Origin: Leptolinea sp. UBA5203
Lineage (GTDB): Bacteria > Chloroflexota > Anaerolineae > Anaerolineales > Anaerolineaceae
NCBI GenBank assembly: GCA_002412765.1
Contig: DHVR01000052.1
Coordinates: 1 to 63,131 of the forward strand
DNA length: 63,131 nucleotides
Direction of reading: 5' to 3'
Shown: one piece after another, positions 9,273 to 18,800 of the stretch
Layout of the letters: the number at the start of each line of letters is the position of its first letter
Numbering within the stretch: the first letter of the stretch is position 1
Program-made: the position numbers and the translations under genes
Notes under the pieces: generated by a model
Seen by the model: the letters and a program-made list of their open reading frames with translations, nothing else
The model's database searches: none
What the model was told of the DNA's origin: nothing

Positions 9273-10391
9273 ATGCTATTAAATAAACCTGTTAAAACAT
9301 TTGAATTACCCTCCGGTACCTTTGACCTGCCGGTTTATTTGCCGGACGCTACGTATGGCGTGGTCCGATCTGTGGATGCCACGGATCTGGAAATCTGCAA
9401 GGTTCAGGGGTTGGTGATGAATGTTTATCATCTGATGCAAAAGCCTGGTTCCTCCACGGTGCAATCGCTGGGTGGGCTGCATAAAATGAGCGGCTGGTCC
9501 GGGCCGATCGTGACCGATTCCGGTGGGTTTCAGGTTTATTCGCTGGTGCGGCAGAATCCCAAGTTTGGACAGATTCAAGATCGCGGTATCACCTTTCATC
9601 CCGAAGGCAAGGACCGTAAGTATCTGCTGACCCCTGAGAAGAGCATTCAATTGCAGCTTTCCTTTGGGGCGGATGTGGTCATCTGCCTGGATGATTGTAC
9701 GCATGTGGACGATTCCTTTGAGGAACAAAAATTATCTGTAAGACGTACCATCGCCTGGGCGAAGCGCTGTAAAGAGACCTTTGTTAAAATTACTCAGGGG
9801 AAGAAAGTCACCAGTGAGCGTAAGCCAAAGATTTTTGGGGTTGTTCAGGGGGGATCCTCGCGCGAGCTGCGCAAGGAATGTGCAGAAGCTCTACTGGAAA
9901 TCGGCTTTGACGGCTATGGGTACGGCGGCTGGCCGCTGGATGGAGATCAAAATTTGCTGGTGGATATGCTTAGCTACACCCGGGAACTGATTCCTCTTGA
10001 GTTTCCCATGCATGCACTGGGGATTGGGCATCCATATAATGTAGTGGCTTGTTACAAGATCGGATACGATATTTTCGACTGCGCCATGCCCACCCGGGAT
10101 GCCCGTCATGGACGGCTGTACCGCTATCGTTCCGACCCTGCCCAAATCGACTTCCTCAATACCGCCGACTGGCTGCAATATGTTTATATTCATGATGAAC
10201 GCCATATCAAAGCGGATGAACCGATTTCCCCCTATTGCGATTGTCTTTGCTGTCAGCATTACAGCATTGGATACCTGCGGCATTTGTTTAAGATGAACGA
10301 CGGCGTATTTTTCCGTCTGGCGACCATTCACAATCTACGCTTGATGACCCAATTGATGGAAGGTCTGCGCGGGGGACTGCATGAAAGTTGA
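9273..10391 (+). CDS. tRNA-guanine transglycosylase-like protein with altered base pocket
   Basis: Tgt-family enzyme of 372 residues; the family exchanges G34 of tRNA for a 7-deazaguanine or queuine base. DSGGFQVYSL holds the general-base Asp, and FDCAMPTRDARHG holds the nucleophilic Asp. The zinc site is CDCLCC with a downstream His. I start at ATG 9273, just before the family's N-terminus; the longer frame from 9120 would overlap the M55 gene. The segment that is GGLAVGE in E. coli Tgt, lining the base pocket, reads GGWPLDG here. This suggests altered substrate choice. First gene of a four-gene RNA-modification operon; the next start overlaps its stop by 11 bp. Confidence 0.88.
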   Translation: MLLNKPVKTFELPSGTFDLPVYLPDATYGVVRSVDATDLEICKVQGLVMNVYHLMQKPGSSTVQSLGGLHKMSGWSGPIVTDSGGFQVYSLVRQNPKFGQIQDRGITFHPEGKDRKYLLTPEKSIQLQLSFGADVVICLDDCTHVDDSFEEQKLSVRRTIAWAKRCKETFVKITQGKKVTSERKPKIFGVVQGGSSRELRKECAEALLEIGFDGYGYGGWPLDGDQNLLVDMLSYTRELIPLEFPMHALGIGHPYNVVACYKIGYDIFDCAMPTRDARHGRLYRYRSDPAQIDFLNTADWLQYVYIHDERHIKADEPISPYCDCLCCQHYSIGYLRHLFKMNDGVFFRLATIHNLRLMTQLMEGLRGGLHES

Positions 10392-11202
10392 TCCTACCCA
10401 ACTGGATTGGGTGATCGCTGAAATCGTCAAGAATGCCAGTTATGCCCGTATGGATGCTGCCCTGGTCCGAAAGATCGCCGGGCAGGAGATGGGAAAGCGA
10501 AAATCTGCCAAGGAAGCCGTCAAGGCTGCCCGCAGTAAATTGCATCAAATTGGGACTGTCTATCTGGACGGACCCAAAGCGGTCAGCGCTGATTTTGCCA
10601 GCATATCTGATGAACAAGTTCATGATTTGGACCTTCAAAAAGCATGGACGCTGCCGTATCTGGCGCAGCATGTTTCCACCAAGGAGCGGCAGGCATTTAT
10701 CCCTGAATTCTATGAGTCGATATTCCAGCATCTTCCGCCGGTGAGATCCGTGCTGGATTTGGCTTGCGGACTCAATCCGCTCTGTCGAGCCTGGATGCCG
10801 CTGGCGCCGGACGTGCCATATTACGCTCTGGATGTTTTTCAGGACGTGATCCACCTGGTAAATACCTTTTTCCAGCATTTTGGCTATGCCGGTCAAGCCG
10901 AACTAAAAGATGTGACGGGCGAGCTGCCCGCTGACAGCCAGTCCGTGGTCTTTCTATTGAAGACGCTGCCCTGTCTCGAACAAATCGAAAAAGGCATCGG
11001 CGGGAAGATCTTGTGTCATTTTCAGGCGAATACCCTGGTGGTCAGCTTTCCGGCCAAAAGTTTGGGGGGTAAAAATATCGGCATGGTGGGGCATTACGAG
11101 GCTTATTTGCAATCCATCCTTGGGCCAAACCAGGGAGTGGTTGCAACCCTGCCGTTTTCCAACGAGACTGTCTATATTCTCAGAGGAAAACCGCCGATAT
11201 GA
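10381..11202 (+). CDS. ArmA/Rmt (FmrO) family 16S rRNA methyltransferase homologue
   Basis: A 273-residue SAM methyltransferase that follows the aminoglycoside-resistance m7G1405 family along its whole length. An N-terminal helical RNA-binding part contains KLHQI. HVSTKERQAFIPEFY corresponds to HASTNER-FY in ArmA. The SAM site is LDLACGLNP; VVFLLKTLPCLEQ and VVSFPAKSLGGKNIGM follow. In ArmA and RmtB the last motif shapes the target-base site. The known reaction is N7 methylation of G1405 in the 30S A site. Start ATG 10381 overlaps the tgt stop. Family is firm; target and resistance phenotype are inferred. Confidence 0.85.
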   Translation: MKVDPTQLDWVIAEIVKNASYARMDAALVRKIAGQEMGKRKSAKEAVKAARSKLHQIGTVYLDGPKAVSADFASISDEQVHDLDLQKAWTLPYLAQHVSTKERQAFIPEFYESIFQHLPPVRSVLDLACGLNPLCRAWMPLAPDVPYYALDVFQDVIHLVNTFFQHFGYAGQAELKDVTGELPADSQSVVFLLKTLPCLEQIEKGIGGKILCHFQANTLVVSFPAKSLGGKNIGMVGHYEAYLQSILGPNQGVVATLPFSNETVYILRGKPPI

Positions 11203-12005
11203 GTGAAAATCAGGAGCCTTGGTTTAAAGACCTGTTGAATAACCGCAAATACCGCCGTCTCAACCTGCAGGAAGAGACTTTGAAGGATCTAATCCTTCAG
11301 GTAAAGAAAGAGGGTGTTCTGGCCAAACAGGTGGAGAAAGCCGTGCGGCTCAAGTTGCATAATATTGTGGCGCTTTACCTGGAAACGATCAATTATGAGA
11401 CAGCCAAAATTGAGCTCGAAGCCATGTCGGATGGGGACACGCCAGCGCTTTGTGCTTTTGCAACGAGAATATTGGAATCCCATACCTCCACTGCGGAGCG
11501 AATGGCCTGCCTCAGTGAGTTTTATCAGGCCATAACAGTCCGGTTACCCCAAAAAGAATCTTTGAAAATTCTGGATTTAGCCTGTGGGCTGAATCCTTTT
11601 GCCCTGCCCTGGATGCAGCTGCCTGCTGGTTGTACTTTCTTTGCCTATGATTTACACGGCGCACGAATTGAACTGCTGAGTGTATTTTTCAAAAAGGGGA
11701 ACTACCCAGCCCAGGCTTTTCATGCTGATATCCTGGTGAATGTTCCCCAGGAACCTAGTGACGCGGTCTTTTTCTTTAAGGAAGCCCATCGTTTTGAGCA
11801 GCGCCGTAAAGGCAGTACGCGGGAATTTTTGGATCAATTGAATACCCCTTTGATCTTTCTCTCCCTGCCGGCACATAATATGACCGGCAAGCATGATTTG
11901 CGCCTCAAACATACTCGCATCGTCGAAGAAGCAATAGCTGGAACCTCGTGGCAGATGGAATCGGAAGTGATTGGCAAGGAAATGTTGTTTACTATCAGGA
12001 AATAG
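11199..12005 (+). CDS. Second, divergent ArmA/Rmt-family methyltransferase paralogue
   Basis: A 268-residue paralogue of the preceding gene, overlapping it by ATGA. Shared features are KLHNI in the N-terminal helical part, HTSTAERMACLSEFY, and the SAM motif LDLACGLNP, followed by FALPWM as in RmtB. The catalytic-loop region differs: SFP-KSLGG-GM of the first copy reads SLPAHNMTGKHDL here, and LLKTLPCLEQ reads FFKEAHRFEQ. SAM binding looks intact, but base recognition may have changed or been lost. It could act on another site or as a partner of the first copy. Confidence 0.8.
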   Translation: MSENQEPWFKDLLNNRKYRRLNLQEETLKDLILQVKKEGVLAKQVEKAVRLKLHNIVALYLETINYETAKIELEAMSDGDTPALCAFATRILESHTSTAERMACLSEFYQAITVRLPQKESLKILDLACGLNPFALPWMQLPAGCTFFAYDLHGARIELLSVFFKKGNYPAQAFHADILVNVPQEPSDAVFFFKEAHRFEQRRKGSTREFLDQLNTPLIFLSLPAHNMTGKHDLRLKHTRIVEEAIAGTSWQMESEVIGKEMLFTIRK

Positions 12006-13499
12006 ATGACAAAGAAAAAAAAGAAACCCCCTGTGATTAATAAATTAGATGCACTGGATCTGGCCCTGGAACAGATGCGCAGCCTGCTCACGCCAATGGC
12101 GTTCGAAGCTTTATTGGTTGAATTACAAAATCCTTTACGTCAGGCGATTCGTCTGAATCCATTGAAAGTTAATCCGGAGCAGGTGCTTCCCCAATGGGAA
12201 GAACGCTTCGGTTGGAAAACCAGCCCGATCCCTTATTGCAACACCGGATTCTGGATGGAGGAGGCGCAAACCCCGCTCAGCCGTCCCCTGCAATATCATT
12301 TTGGGCAGTATTATATCCAGGATGCGGCCTCCATGCTTCCGGTGGAACTATTTGATTTTCCTGACCATCCACCGCTGGTGCTGGATATGGCTGCCTCGCC
12401 GGGCGGCAAAACTACCCACATCCTTTCGCGTTTGATGGATCGTGGGTTTGTGTTGGCAAATGATGCCAGTAAAAGCCGCCTGACGGCTTTGCAATTGGTG
12501 CTGCAAAATTGGGGCGCGGCTAATGTGGGCGTAACGGCGTTTAATGGCGAGAGCTTTGGAGAATGGTACCCGGACACTTTCGATGCCGTTCTGCTGGATT
12601 CTCCGTGTTCCATGCAGAACTTGCGCAATACAGAGTCCCATCCGATGCGGGCAATCACCGATTCGGAGCGCCAAAACCTTTCCGGAAGACAGGCACGTCT
12701 GCTGTTGAGTGCCTTGAATGCGGTGCGTCCGGGCGGGGAAGTGGTGTACGCCACCTGCACCTTGTCCCCGGAAGAAGATGAGATGGTGCTGGATCAAATC
12801 AAACGGAAATTTGGCAGTGACATAGAAATTGTCGACATGACGCTGCGTTTGTCTCAACCGGCACCCGGATTTTCCACGCTGGGCGAAATGAATCTGGATC
12901 CCGAAGTGGCGAACGCCTTAAGAATCTGGCCGCATCTCTTCCATACCTCCGGGTTTTTCTGTGCCAAGATTCGCAAACTGGCTTCCTGGTCCGTGGAGGG
13001 TGTCTCACCGGCGCCGAATCGGGACATGACTGCCCTGGGCTGGCGTCCGGTATCTGTTCAGCTTCAGCAAGACCTTGCCGCTGGACTGATAGAAGATTAC
13101 GGATTGGATTTCGACGCCTGGCAGGCATCGCAGCAGGTGCGCATTTATCAGTATCAGGAAAAAATCTTTGCCTTTCCTGAAAATTATTTCCAGCATTTTG
13201 ACGGCTTACCGGTGCAAATGTTGGGCATGCTGATGGGGCAATATCAAGGCAGCCAGTTTATTCCGGAGCATGATTTTGTGACCCGCTTTTTTGACTGGTT
13301 CAAGCAGGGGAAGCAAACACTGCCGGCCGGGTTGGAAAACTCCTGGCGGCGAGGCGAAGAGATTCGTGGACTTAACTTTCAGCCAGGAATGGCTGGCAAA
13401 GTATTGCTTACCTGCAATGAAGTGGGGGAATATATGGGTCTGGGAAAAGTCAGTGGGGAACGTTATCGTAATTTATTACCCCGTAGGGTTTTATTATAA
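12006..13499 (+). CDS. RsmF/NOL1-NOP2-Sun family rRNA (cytosine-5) methyltransferase
   Basis: A 497-residue RNA m5C methyltransferase. SAM motif I is MAASPGGKTTHI; motif IV is DSPCSMQN in place of the usual DAPCSGEG; motif VI is YATCTLSPEEDE with the catalytic Cys. The C-terminal extension resembles the two RsmF domains, including the closing GxMGLGK-Y-N-LPR element of PUA-like modules. RsmF of E. coli makes m5C1407, next to the G1405 target of the ArmA family, so this operon may modify one decoding-site helix. It starts immediately after the preceding stop codon. Confidence 0.88.
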   Translation: MTKKKKKPPVINKLDALDLALEQMRSLLTPMAFEALLVELQNPLRQAIRLNPLKVNPEQVLPQWEERFGWKTSPIPYCNTGFWMEEAQTPLSRPLQYHFGQYYIQDAASMLPVELFDFPDHPPLVLDMAASPGGKTTHILSRLMDRGFVLANDASKSRLTALQLVLQNWGAANVGVTAFNGESFGEWYPDTFDAVLLDSPCSMQNLRNTESHPMRAITDSERQNLSGRQARLLLSALNAVRPGGEVVYATCTLSPEEDEMVLDQIKRKFGSDIEIVDMTLRLSQPAPGFSTLGEMNLDPEVANALRIWPHLFHTSGFFCAKIRKLASWSVEGVSPAPNRDMTALGWRPVSVQLQQDLAAGLIEDYGLDFDAWQASQQVRIYQYQEKIFAFPENYFQHFDGLPVQMLGMLMGQYQGSQFIPEHDFVTRFFDWFKQGKQTLPAGLENSWRRGEEIRGLNFQPGMAGKVLLTCNEVGEYMGLGKVSGERYRNLLPRRVLL

Positions 13500-13506
13500 G
13501 GCGGGA

Positions 13507-14580
13507 TTATACATTGGTTGAATTCAATGAGGCTAAAAACACATCCACAATGAAGGGATCAAATTGGGTCTTGCGGCAGCGCAGTAATTCATTCTGCGCT
13601 TCAAGCGGTGTACGTTTTGTGCGATAAATTCTGCCGTCAATCATCGTGCCGTAAGCATCCGCCACAGCAAGAATTCTGGCTCCCAGAGGAATTTCAGCAC
13701 CATGCAGTTGATCAGGATACCCGCTGCCGTCATACCATTCATGGTGTCCCCGGATGATCGGAATCATACTGTGCAGATCTTCCAGGGGTGAAAACAGACT
13801 GGCTCCAAAAGCTGCATGAGTCTGAATCAAGTGCCATTCCGTTTGTTCCAGTTTTGAGGTTTTATGTAAAGTACATTGGGGGATGATGATCTTCCCAATG
13901 TCATGAAAGATTCCTGTCAGATAAAACAGCTTTTTCTGGTCATGGGTGCAACCGACTTGTGTAGCGATGAGTTTGGTTAAATTTGCCGTGTGGCTGCTGT
14001 GATTTTTCATATTGATTTTGTGATTATCAATATTTTTCGCAATTTGAAAGAGCATTTCCAGATAGGCCAGCTTTAACAAACTGATGTTGGCTTGAAAGTA
14101 TAGAATATTGAAGAGCTGCTCAAAAAAAGCATCAGCAATTTCGATGACACTTTTTTGTTCTTCAAATAGGGCAGGTTTGTAGGTTTTGAAGGTTAATCGT
14201 CCAAAGGATTCACAATCCTGTTGGTGTAGATCTTCCTGATAAATATGCATAGTCGCAGTACTCATGCAAGCTTCGGTACTGCTGTCAGAGGTTTCCGCCC
14301 AGGTGAAAACAGGCTGCATCAACGGGAACAACCCCCCAGAGCTGTCAGGGGAATTGAAAACAAGCTGGCACTCTACACCCTCAACAATATAGGTCATTAA
14401 TCGAAGCACGTTTTCTGCCAATTCTCTACAGGAAAATTCCAGACTTTTTTCATGCCAATGTGTCGGCACCACCTGAAATAACACCTGATTTCCCCCATTG
14501 GAAGAACCTGGCTCAGTAAAAGAATTTGCTAGCGGGTAAACTCGTTTTAGCATAGGTTTATTTAAGATCCAGACAGCCAA
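13507..14580 (-). CDS. HD-GYP domain protein (putative c-di-GMP phosphodiesterase)
   Basis: A 357-residue protein whose C-terminal half is an HD-GYP domain. The metal-binding HD pair is in GIFHDIGKI (226-227). HHEWYDGSGYP follows at 279-289, then AVADAYGTM. Such domains hydrolyse cyclic di-GMP or related dinucleotides. The N-terminal 150 residues show no recognised domain. The long frame opens with TTG 14580; an internal ATG at 14553 is an alternative. The start region is folded into an 11-bp inverted repeat. It is downstream, in the same direction, of the NHLP-like gene, so it may be under the same regulator. Confidence 0.85.
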   Translation of the reverse strand: MAVWILNKPMLKRVYPLANSFTEPGSSNGGNQVLFQVVPTHWHEKSLEFSCRELAENVLRLMTYIVEGVECQLVFNSPDSSGGLFPLMQPVFTWAETSDSSTEACMSTATMHIYQEDLHQQDCESFGRLTFKTYKPALFEEQKSVIEIADAFFEQLFNILYFQANISLLKLAYLEMLFQIAKNIDNHKINMKNHSSHTANLTKLIATQVGCTHDQKKLFYLTGIFHDIGKIIIPQCTLHKTSKLEQTEWHLIQTHAAFGASLFSPLEDLHSMIPIIRGHHEWYDGSGYPDQLHGAEIPLGARILAVADAYGTMIDGRIYRTKRTPLEAQNELLRCRKTQFDPFIVDVFLASLNSTNV

Positions 14581-14628
14581 TTACCCCCCCTCTGCTTCAT
14601 GAGAATAATTCGGCAAATGGCTGTCTGG
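14569..14628 (-). promoter_or_regulatory. Inverted repeat over the HD-GYP translation start
   Basis: CCAGACAGCCA (14569-14579) and TGGCTGTCTGG (14618-14628) are perfect 11-bp inverted repeats 38 nt apart. In the minus-strand mRNA the presumed TTG start lies at the edge of the 3' arm. A G-rich Shine-Dalgarno-like tract sits in the loop. A 12-codon open frame starting at ATG 14600 overlaps it. Control of translation is an inference. Confidence 0.5.
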
Positions 14629-14700
14629 AGAGGATTAGTAAGTTAAAGGACGATGATGACTGGGAAGTTGAAAAGGATTTAACCTTCCAGCCAAAAAAAA

Positions 14701-14967
14701 CTATATAGAACTAGCTTGAACCAATTTCAATGCAAAATCAGATAAAGAACTGGCTCGGATGGATGATAAGATTTGTTTATCTTCCATGTTTAATTCAAAG
14801 GTTTCACCACTGTAGCCGCTGGTAATGGCTTTTTCGGGGTCCTTTAATAATAAATTGCAGAATCGTTCATTAATCACTGCCGCAGAGATAATACGGCTAT
14901 AAACAGTATCATTCGCAGGTTTGCTTTTTATGGCTGAACCCTCTATTCTTTGAAAATGAGTATTCAT
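14701..14967 (-). CDS. Os1348-type NHLP (nitrile-hydratase-like leader) small protein
   Basis: An 88-residue protein resembling the NHLP clan of RiPP leader-like proteins, in particular the Os1348 group known from Chloroflexota. The pattern is VINERFCNLLLKDPEKAI, then SGYSGETFEL, a short acidic segment, and IRASSLSDFALKL. No Cys-rich or Gly-rich core follows, so it may be a non-precursor member. I start at ATG 14967, just after a GGGGG tract; the longer frame intrudes on the upstream gene. It overlaps the end of the DUF5317 gene by 59 bp in another frame. No maturase or NHLP transporter is in the window. Confidence 0.65.
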   Translation of the reverse strand: MNTHFQRIEGSAIKSKPANDTVYSRIISAAVINERFCNLLLKDPEKAITSGYSGETFELNMEDKQILSSIRASSLSDFALKLVQASSI

Positions 14968-15565
14968 GAGGTACCCCCACACGATTGATAAATTTCCCGG
15001 GCGATATACCAACAAGGGTAAAAAATATTCCAAGAGCAATCACAATGTCGCCCAGGCTGAAAACTACACGATAAGGGAACTTATCCGGCAGGGTAAACCG
15101 ATCACTGAAAAGCCAGAATTGGGTACCCTGTTGATCCATCACGATATCTTTGGAATTTCCAAACCGGGAACCCAGGTAGGGTTTGGTATCGAATTCAGGG
15201 TCATTGAGCAGATAGGATAGACGCTCTGGTTGTACCGGCATCAGTCCACCATTGGCTTGCATGCAGACCATATTCATGAGAAAGCCAAGCCCTAAAATCC
15301 ACAGTCCTGAGATACGCAGGTTCAGGAACACAAAGAGGAGAAGCAGAAGCTGAGAGACTGCCATCAATCCAACTGCCCAATCATCACTAAGCCGGCTGAG
15401 AAAAAAGACCTGAGGCCGGGTTACGGGGAGCATGAGCAAAAAGGCGGCGGGGATCAGCCAACCGACTTTCCATCGCGGAATTTGGAATCCCTGAGTTGAA
15501 AAACTGGATTTAACAAGAACCGCACCCAGGCCTAACAGGATGGCTGGCAGGAAAATCAACATCAT
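14909..15565 (-). CDS. DUF5317 family membrane protein
   Basis: A 218-residue membrane protein with about five hydrophobic segments: near residues 4-16, 35-46, 65-82, 85-103 and 171-186. It contains the ANGGLMPV motif typical of DUF5317 proteins, and ends in a basic, His/Lys-containing tail. Function is unknown. Its ATG overlaps the stop of a 47-residue peptide gene (ATGA), and its 3' end overlaps the NHLP-like gene, suggesting translational coupling of all three. Confidence 0.75.
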   Translation of the reverse strand: MMLIFLPAILLGLGAVLVKSSFSTQGFQIPRWKVGWLIPAAFLLMLPVTRPQVFFLSRLSDDWAVGLMAVSQLLLLLFVFLNLRISGLWILGLGFLMNMVCMQANGGLMPVQPERLSYLLNDPEFDTKPYLGSRFGNSKDIVMDQQGTQFWLFSDRFTLPDKFPYRVVFSLGDIVIALGIFFTLVGISPGKFINRVGVPHEYSFSKNRGFSHKKQTCE

Positions 15566-15705
15566 CCGCCGTGTCCGCCACCGGCAATGGGGGCACCCGC
15601 GATAATGGAAAAGATAATCAAGGAGCTGATAAACACTACGGTGCGAAGTGTTTGGCCGTCGACTTTGGCCGTGAAGAGCATAGATTTTTGAATGAATTGT
15701 TTCAT
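15562..15705 (-). CDS. 47-residue single-pass membrane peptide
   Basis: Short gene with an AAGGAG Shine-Dalgarno six to seven bases before its ATG. The product has a basic/amphipathic start (MKQFIQKSMLF), one membrane segment (about residues 23-40) and a Gly/His end (AGGGHGG). Its TGA overlaps the ATG of the DUF5317 gene. Family not recognised. The strong ribosome-binding site and stop-start overlap argue that it is real. It could be a peptide signal or a membrane partner of the DUF5317 protein. Confidence 0.65.
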   Translation of the reverse strand: MKQFIQKSMLFTAKVDGQTLRTVVFISSLIIFSIIAGAPIAGGGHGG

Positions 15706-15824
15706 TTTGTTCAACTCCTTTTTTGTTTCATTTTAGAAACAAGGAGTCTCAAAACAGGCTCAAATTCCCCCATATAAAAATAACTGAATTTTGCGGTGAT
15801 TTACTGATTATTAATTGAAGGTAT

Positions 15825-18800
15825 TTATTTCATTAGTGAAAGATAGACTTTACGGGTTTTATCCGATGGCGGTGCATCCAATTCCAGCTTCAGATTCTTT
15901 TCGCATTGTTTGAATAACCTGGCGACTTCGCCACGATTTCCAGTGGCCGCCTGAGCCCGCATGGCAATGCGCACCATTTCTTCCTGACAGGGATCAATTT
16001 CCAGCGTTTGTTTGGCGTAATGGATGGAGAGGGTGTAGTTCCCGTGGTCAAAGGCGGTTCTCGTCATTTCAATCATACTATCAATGAATTGTTGATGCAG
16101 TTTTTCCCGTTCCAGCATAATCCAATCGGCTTCCATGGCTGGCAAATATTGACCACGATACAGGTTGATGGCAGCTTGATAATGATTCATCCGCTCTTGT
16201 GGATTTTCGGCTTTTCGTGCGGCCTTAATTTCCCGGCGGAAGGTATCGGCATCAAATTGGTAATCCAATTCCTTGTTGAAAAAATATCGGTCATCCACAA
16301 GCAGGATACTTTCCTTTCCAATAGCATGCCGTACGCGGTAAACGGCATTCTTAAAGTGAAATTTGAATTCCTGCTCGGAATCCTCTGGCCAAAGGTTTAG
16401 GCCGATTTCCTCTTTGGTCAGTCCATGCGGCTGGGAGAGGATCAAAAAGAAAAAATCCCGCGCAGACTGGGTTTGCCAATCGGAACTGGTTAACCATTTT
16501 TCATTAAATTTTACTTTCATCTCGCCAAGGGTGATAATTTCAAGTCTGGCGGGCGCAAAGGGGACCAGCAAAGTTTTCCGCCTCAGTCTTCGCCGGTAAG
16601 TTGAAATTTTCTGTCGAAATTCATCCAAACTGTTGATCCACAGCGTGAGGGACTTTGCTTCAGGCACCATCTGGCTGACATGGTGAACTGCTTTGTATTC
16701 ACGTAACCCGGAAGGCAAAATTGCAAATTGGTTTTCCGGAATATGCAGGGTTTGGATCAGAACAGGCAGGATTTCTTGCAGTCCGCTCATGTCTTTCAAG
16801 GCTGCCAGGGTCAAGACAGTGTAGAGTGCATTGCGTCCGACGTATATGTTATATTGATTGTTGACAAAAAATTGATTGGCTCTTCTAAATAAAATCAGAG
16901 CTTTTTCATATTCCTTATCCTTGTAATATAAATAGCCTTCAGTAAAATCGACCAGATGAATCTCAAAATCCGAATTTATTTCCTCTGCAATTTGGCGGGC
17001 TTTGGACACGGTTTCATGGGTAGTGTTTTTTTGATTTTTAGATAAACTTAGCATGGCAAGATTACTGAGTGAATAAACGATCATATGTTTCACATCAATT
17101 CTGGTGCTGATTTCCAAACTTTGATGATACAAATCAGCCGCTTCCTCTACAGCACCAAGGTCTGCGTACAAATCACCGATACCGTTCAATATGGAAGCTT
17201 CCATTCGATAATAGTTAGATAAACGAGCGTAGTGCAGCCCTTTTTCCAGATTGGCGATCGCATTTTCGATATCCCCGCCCAGATGCTGCAAGACGCTCAA
17301 ATTGTTCAATACATTCGCCAGCCAGGCATGATTTCCGCTGCGTTCCCAGTAATCCACATCGTATTGGAAATATTTTTTTGCAGAATTATATTCTCCGATT
17401 AAGTAGTAAACTGAGCCTAAATCCAGAGAGACGATGGCAATATCATTTTCACGTTTTAAGAAAGTGAAATCTTCCAGGGCGAGAAGTAAATGGGTTTGAC
17501 TCTGCTGTAGGTTGCCCAGTTCTAATTGACAACTGCCAATGGTTTTATAGACTTCCGCCCGAATTGGACGCAGAGAAAGATCCTCCTTCACGATCTGCAA
17601 TACATCTTGTGCCACAGACAGCGATTCAGAGAAATACCCTTGCAGGCGAAGGGCGGCAGCCTTTCTAATCATCGTTCTTGCGGTCAGGGAAGGATTCTCT
17701 TCTGCAGAGAGACTGGATAAGGCTCGTGATAGATAGGCCAAACTGTTCTTAATATCCCCGGACATACTTAGTACTGTACCCATCAGGGAACATAACTCAG
17801 GGCTTTTAAGCAGCTCATCTTCGGGTATTTCGTTAATCCATTGCTGCAGTACACCAAATCGACCGGAGGACATTAAGGGCAGCCCAGCTTTTTGTAATAC
17901 ATGGATTTGATCCGGCAGGCGATTCTCTTTTTTATAAATTTGGTAGGACTTTTCCCATTGCTGATCTTCGAGATAAAACTGGGCAATGATTTCCTGAAGC
18001 GTTTGATATTTGTCCCATTGCTCCACGCGCAATTTCTTTTGTAAATACTCCAGAAAGAGATGGTGATAGCGGTATGAAAGGCCGTCCTCTCCAACAGATT
18101 GGATAAATAGGTTGGATTTAAGCAGGTAGTCCACTAGGCTTTTGTATTTCTTTCCCAATTCAGGAAACACTTTAGCGATGGTTTGGATGACCAGATCAAA
18201 ATTGTAATCTTCGAGCAAGGCAGTGTATAACAGAAAGGCCTGGATCTCCTCCGATTGGGCATTGAAAATCAATTCAAAGTAATCATTGATGCCCACCCCG
18301 GTGGCTTTTAAAGCCTTATCCTTGGCTTGGATCCGGGCGATTGTGGTTTGGGCAGTTAAAAGCAAGCCAGTAACCCAACCTTCAGTTTGGTCACATAACT
18401 GCCTGGATTCGCTGTCCGTCAGGACAATCTGATGATTATTAAGGAATAAATCACGTACTTCATCCGGTTTGAAAGCCAGATCTTCAAAGCTTATTCCGCC
18501 CACCAGGCCGCGAGCCACCAAGAGGGGTAAATCCGGAAGGGATAACAAGGTGCGGGAGGAAAAAATGCAGTGGCAGTTTTCCTCAACATTTTGCAGAAAG
18601 CGGCTGAGAAATTGATTGATGGGAACATTCTTCTCTACCAGATGATAATCATCCAGCATGAGGACAAAATGTTCCGTGATTTGATCGAAAACTTCATTGA
18701 CCAGAGAAGTGACCAGCGAATCAATATCTGCTTCCTTCTGATGAATGGAATGCAGAAGATTCAGGGTAGGATTTCCAAAACCGGGGAATTGATGTTGAAT

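Noticed and set aside
14645..14700. Hairpin CTGG...CCAG considered as terminator of the NHLP gene
   Set aside because: For the minus-strand transcript the T run precedes the stem instead of following it, and the stem has a mismatch.
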